In this document: one piece after another, positions 4,706-6,027 of the stretch
Layout: every line of letters starts with the position of its first letter
Numbering within the stretch: position 1 is the first letter of the stretch
Assembly: GCA_001784725.1 (NCBI GenBank)
Contig: MFRX01000036.1
Span: 1-6,027, forward strand
From: Candidatus Moranbacteria bacterium RIFCSPHIGHO2_02_FULL_40_12b
Lineage (GTDB): Bacteria > Patescibacteriota > Minisyncoccia > Moranbacterales > 2-12-FULL-40-10
Reading direction: 5' to 3'
Length of the DNA: 6,027 nt
Notes under the pieces: model-generated
The model's input: only the letters and a program-made list of their open reading frames with translations
Told to the model about the DNA's origin: nothing
The model's database searches: none
Position numbers and translations under genes: made by a program

Positions 4706-4774
4706 AAACGCAAAAAGCCGCCGCCAAAGACGGGGCTTTTTGCTCCAAGCCGAGGACCGTCCTCGATTGGGTTT
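4706..4774 (-). terminator. Orphan terminator with B-type module, copy 2
   Basis: A perfect 10-bp stem GCAAAAAGCC/GGCTTTTTGC (4710-4719, 4734-4743) has an inner CCG/CGG extension; on the minus strand it is followed by GTTTTC. It is preceded, as in the other two copies, by CCCAATC and the dyad GAGGACCGTCCTC (4752-4764). The hairpin is unrelated in sequence to copies 1 and 3. No gene upstream of it on the minus strand is evident. Confidence 0.7.
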
Positions 4775-4887
4775 CAGCTGAAAATTGTTGATAATCTTTG
4801 ATGCGGCGCGCGATAATAAACATAAAATCCTTCAAACTACACAAGCTGTCGGCCGATAACAAGTGAAGCGGCGGTTTTGGGACTCTA

Positions 4888-4904
4888 TTGAGGTCTGACC
4901 TCAA
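4888..4904. repeat. 17-bp palindrome with dyad GAGGTCTGACCTC
   Basis: This perfect odd palindrome is centred on T4896; the 13-mer is at 4890-4902. It stands alone, with no partner dyad, GC stem or terminator next to it. It combines the outer bases of the A and B dyads with a distinct core. Confidence 0.75.
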
Positions 4905-4937
4905 CAGGATCGCGTGCGCGAAATTAAAATTGGCAAA

Positions 4938-4965
4938 TACTACGATACTACGTAGTATTGTAGTA
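4938..4965. repeat. 28-bp near-perfect palindrome built on TACTAC
   Basis: Two 14-base arms meet at C4951/G4952 with one mismatch pair (G4944/T4959, a G.T wobble on the plus strand). The core ATACTACGTAGTAT (4945-4958) is a perfect 14-bp palindrome, and each arm contains TACTAC twice in direct order. It could be an operator for a dimer or tetramer, or an element end. No gene lies next to it. Confidence 0.7.
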
Positions 4966-4985
4966 AGTAATGATTGTTGGATTTC

Positions 4986-5002
4986 CTAAAACGAAGTTTT
5001 AG
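4986..5002. repeat. 7-bp-stem hairpin with triloop
   Basis: CTAAAAC-GAA-GTTTTAG is a perfect 7-bp inverted repeat with a 3-base loop. It lies just beyond the pilin terminator on the minus strand. No function is assigned. Confidence 0.5.
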
Positions 5003-5014
5003 AAAAAGGAAAGG

Positions 5015-5107
5015 GGAAAAACACAAAAAGCAGGTTTCGGCCTGCCTTTGTGTCCGCCCGAGGACCGTCCTCGATTGGGATTCCTTCTGTCCTCGATTGG
5101 GTTTTCC
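5015..5107 (-). repeat. B-type 3'-end module, copy 3, after the pilin gene
   Basis: The 69 bp at 5015-5083 match copy 1 (3821-3889) at 65 positions: CCCAATC, dyad GAGGACCGTCCTC (5060-5072), then a terminator hairpin. A truncated second copy of the CCCAATCGAGGAC part lies at 5089-5107, between the dyad and the pilin stop. The three modules share the orientation of the genes they follow. Confidence 0.85.
5017..5053 (-). terminator. Rho-independent terminator of the pilin gene
   Basis: On the minus strand GCAGG-CCGAAA-CCTGC is followed by TTTTTGTGTTTTT, with ACACAAA/TTTGTGT flanks able to extend the stem. It lies 60-95 nt after the pilin stop. Confidence 0.8.
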
Positions 5108-5112
5108 CGAAA

Positions 5113-5532
5113 TTAAATACAGACGTTGGTTGAAAATGTACAGGTTATCGTATTACCTGTAGTGGAGTTGAGTAAAGTATATACATAAGTTGTTGCACCA
5201 TTATAAATAGAGCCCGTAGGAGCAACCCATGCGTAACCAGTGGCTCCTAAAGATGGCCAGTCAGCATTATGCCCGGAAACATAAGTACTTCCATTGGCCG
5301 TAGTGGTACATATTTGGGGATTGGTAAGGACTGTTCTCGCATATCCTACATCATCAGCACATGTTATCAACTCAGGCATTACACTACTAGCACTTGATAG
5401 TGCTGACGCCTTATTGGCTTTGTTCTTCGCGCTGTTCAAGCTCACCAACACAATTGACGCCAAGATGCCGATGATGGCGATGACGATCAAAAGTTCGATC
5501 AGGGTGAAACCTTTATATATTTTTGTTTTCAT
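5113..5532 (-). CDS. Type IV pilin, probable major subunit
   Basis: This is a structural pilin of 139 residues. The leader MKTKIYKG|FTLIE is canonical (Gly8 at -1, Phe9 at +1, Glu13 at +5), followed by the alpha1 helix LLIVIAIIGILASIVLVSLNSAKNKA. The globular part is rich in Thr, Ser, Asn and Gly, with almost no Lys or Arg after residue 41, and has four Cys (58, 75, 131, 138) that could form two disulfides, one closing a C-terminal loop. ATG 5532 is fixed by an excellent Shine-Dalgarno 7 nt upstream. It has its own promoter, leader and terminator, unlike the clustered minor pilins, which suggests high independent expression. It is about 2.7 kb upstream of the pilus cluster that encodes its likely peptidase. 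The family is certain; 'major' is inferred. Confidence 0.93.
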   Translation of the reverse strand: MKTKIYKGFTLIELLIVIAIIGILASIVLVSLNSAKNKANKASALSSASSVMPELITCADDVGYARTVLTNPQICTTTANGSTYVSGHNADWPSLGATGYAWVAPTGSIYNGATTYVYTLLNSTTGNTITCTFSTNVCI

Positions 5533-5537
5533 ATTAA

Positions 5538-5545
5538 CACCTCCT
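5538..5545 (-). promoter_or_regulatory. Strong Shine-Dalgarno of the pilin gene
   Basis: AGGAGGTG on the minus strand is fully complementary to the usual 16S rRNA 3' end; AGGAGG lies 7 nt before ATG 5532. It is the only canonical Shine-Dalgarno I find at a gene start in this window and it fixes the start codon. Confidence 0.9.
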
Positions 5546-5556
5546 CTCGTTTTAGA

Positions 5557-5601
5557 AGCGGCGCGAGCGCCATTGACTAGTATCGCGAACGCAGAACCGC
5601 T
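5557..5601 (-). promoter_or_regulatory. Possible structured part of the pilin 5' leader
   Basis: Within the predicted 107-nt leader, AGCGG (5557-5561) can pair with CCGCT (5597-5601), while the overlapping GGCGC/GCGCC (5560-5571) can form a local hairpin instead. The two pairings share two bases, so they compete. No known riboswitch is recognised; any regulatory role is speculative. Confidence 0.3.
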
Positions 5602-5645
5602 CCTGGATTTTTATTTTATCTGAAATGTCGATTGTTGATAAGGAT

Positions 5646-5674
5646 ATTATAGCATACATATCGTTTTGACTCAA
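5646..5674 (-). promoter_or_regulatory. Promoter of the pilin gene
   Basis: On the minus strand TTGAGT (5674-5669), a 17-bp spacer and TATAAT (5651-5646) preceded by TGC form a consensus extended -10 promoter. The start should be near 5639, giving a leader of about 107 nt. Confidence 0.8.
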
Positions 5675-5685
5675 AACAGGAAGTA

Positions 5686-5750
5686 ATATAAATTTTTAAT
5701 TTTATAATTTTTAATTTTTAAATAAATCAAAATTTTTTAATTTTTAAAAC
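5686..5750. repeat. A/T simple repeat (AATTTTTAATTTT units)
   Basis: Imperfect repeats of TTTTAATTTTTAA fill the gap between the four-helix-bundle gene and the pilin promoter. They are related in pattern to 946-984. On the minus strand they may serve as an upstream A/T element for the pilin promoter, but this is not demonstrable from the sequence. Confidence 0.55.
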
Positions 5751-6027
5751 TTATTTTTCTTTGCAATTCTTGGATATCTTGGCGAAAATCAGCGTTAATT
5801 CGTGGGATTCTTTCCAGAGTTTCCGGCATTTCTCTTTTTGTTCCGGAACGGCTACCGCGATCATTCTCGCCCAATGTTTTGATTCATTAGCTTCTTTTTG
5901 GCATATTCTGATTTTATTAATAAAATCCTTTTTTGAACTCGCCTGATTAGCTTCCATGTAATTGGCTCCAATGCTGGTTCCGGATCTTATAAATTGGCTT
6001 AGCAACGGCTTGACAATCTCATTTCCC
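5751..6027 (-). CDS. Four-helix-bundle protein (23S rRNA intervening-sequence type), N-terminus beyond the right edge
   Basis: The C-terminal 91 residues are visible and the frame is open to the right edge, so the true start lies outside. The segment LLSQFIRSGTSIGANYMEA, followed by NQASSKKDFINKIRICQKEANESKHWARMI, matches the conserved centre of the family (the S-x-SIGANxxEA and SKKDF motifs), then two further helices and a Lys-rich end. Members are small pentameric helical bundles. Some are encoded in 23S rRNA intervening sequences, many are stand-alone, and a related group (Avd) assists diversity-generating retroelements. Nothing visible tells which applies here: there is no rRNA or reverse transcriptase in the window. 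It is followed by an A/T-rich spacer and then the pilin promoter; no terminator is seen. Biochemical role unknown. Confidence 0.88.
   Translation of the reverse strand, partial: GNEIVKPLLSQFIRSGTSIGANYMEANQASSKKDFINKIRICQKEANESKHWARMIAVAVPEQKEKCRKLWKESHELTLIFAKISKNCKEK

Larger units (their letters stand above)
4540..5112. other. 573-base region without a convincing gene
   Basis: From left to right it holds the first-pair promoter (4546-4574), a 13-bp dyad (4594-4606), a 12-bp palindrome (4643-4654), an orphan B-type terminator module (4706-4774), a 17-bp palindrome (4888-4904), a 28-bp near-palindrome (4938-4965), a 7-bp-stem hairpin (4986-5002) and the pilin terminator module (5015-5107). 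The interval 4775-4887 shows no recognisable RNA gene. A 49-codon minus-strand frame (ATG 4823) with GAAGG upstream runs straight through the terminator and is not supported. Confidence 0.7.

Noticed and set aside
4674..4904. Minus-strand frame of 76 codons (or 49 from ATG 4823, with GAAGG upstream)
   Set aside because: It starts inside a palindrome (TTG) and reads through the B module and a strong terminator, so the composition is explained by the repeats. It might be a relic, but there is not enough support to call a gene.
379..5107. CRISPR array
   Set aside because: The repeats are short dyads at irregular distances around genes, with no regular repeat-spacer alternation and no cas gene.
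3821..5107. Insertion sequence or composite transposon bounded by the B modules
   Set aside because: The modules are in direct orientation after gene ends. No transposase or target-site duplication is visible, and each contains a terminator suited to its gene.
5751..6027. Evidence for a diversity-generating retroelement (Avd-like protein near a pilin)
   Set aside because: The family resemblance alone does not separate Avd from stand-alone homologues. No reverse transcriptase or template/variable repeat is seen in the window.

Overview
The window looks like a piece of a Candidate Phyla Radiation (Patescibacteria, probably Parcubacteria-like) chromosome. I infer this from the short type IV pilins with little else around them, a compact prepilin peptidase, two small HEPN/MNT toxin-antitoxin pairs, a four-helix-bundle (23S rRNA intervening-sequence type) protein, long A/T 'AATTTTCAATTTT' spacers and few Shine-Dalgarno sites. 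TAA, TAG and TGA all serve as stops, which fits the standard bacterial code, though TGA is seen at only one gene. No rRNA, tRNA, transposase or CRISPR array is visible. Every gene I can support lies on the minus strand, so transcription runs from high to low coordinates. The plus-strand reading frames are shadows.

Region by region, in the direction of transcription: (1) 6027-5751, the C-terminal part of a four-helix-bundle protein that enters from the right edge. (2) 5674-5015, a probable major type IV pilin (5113-5532) with a strong promoter, a roughly 107-nt leader, the only canonical Shine-Dalgarno site in the window, and a terminator module. (3) 5112-4540, 573 bases without a convincing gene, holding several palindromes and an orphan terminator. 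(4) 4574-3821, a first MNT/HEPN pair with its own promoter and terminator module. (5) 3911-3508, a 404-base spacer with repeats. (6) 3542-2661, a second, different MNT/HEPN pair. (7) 2454-1, a type IV pilus assembly cluster: a Cys-rich single-pass protein, the prepilin peptidase PilD, a GspH/FimT-like minor pilin and a PilV-like minor pilin cut by the left edge.

The pilus genes form a functional set: PilD is expected to cleave the G|F(S/T) leaders of all three pilins here. The two toxin-antitoxin pairs keep their catalytic motifs (GSX10DXD in the antitoxins, RX4HXY in the toxins). Their predicted promoters place the transcription start on or next to the ATG, so the messages would be leaderless.

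The least explained signal is between the genes. About a dozen 13-bp odd palindromes share the architecture RAG-NNN-N-NNN-CTY, with covarying arms (AAGGTTcAACCTT, GAGGTTcAACCTC, GAGGTCtGACCTC, GAGGACcGTCCTC, GAGATTaAATCTC). They build two larger elements. One is a 57-58 bp triple-dyad element, seen with a shorter form in every gene junction of the pilus cluster. The other is a 3'-end module coupled to terminators after unrelated genes. I do not recognise a named family for either.
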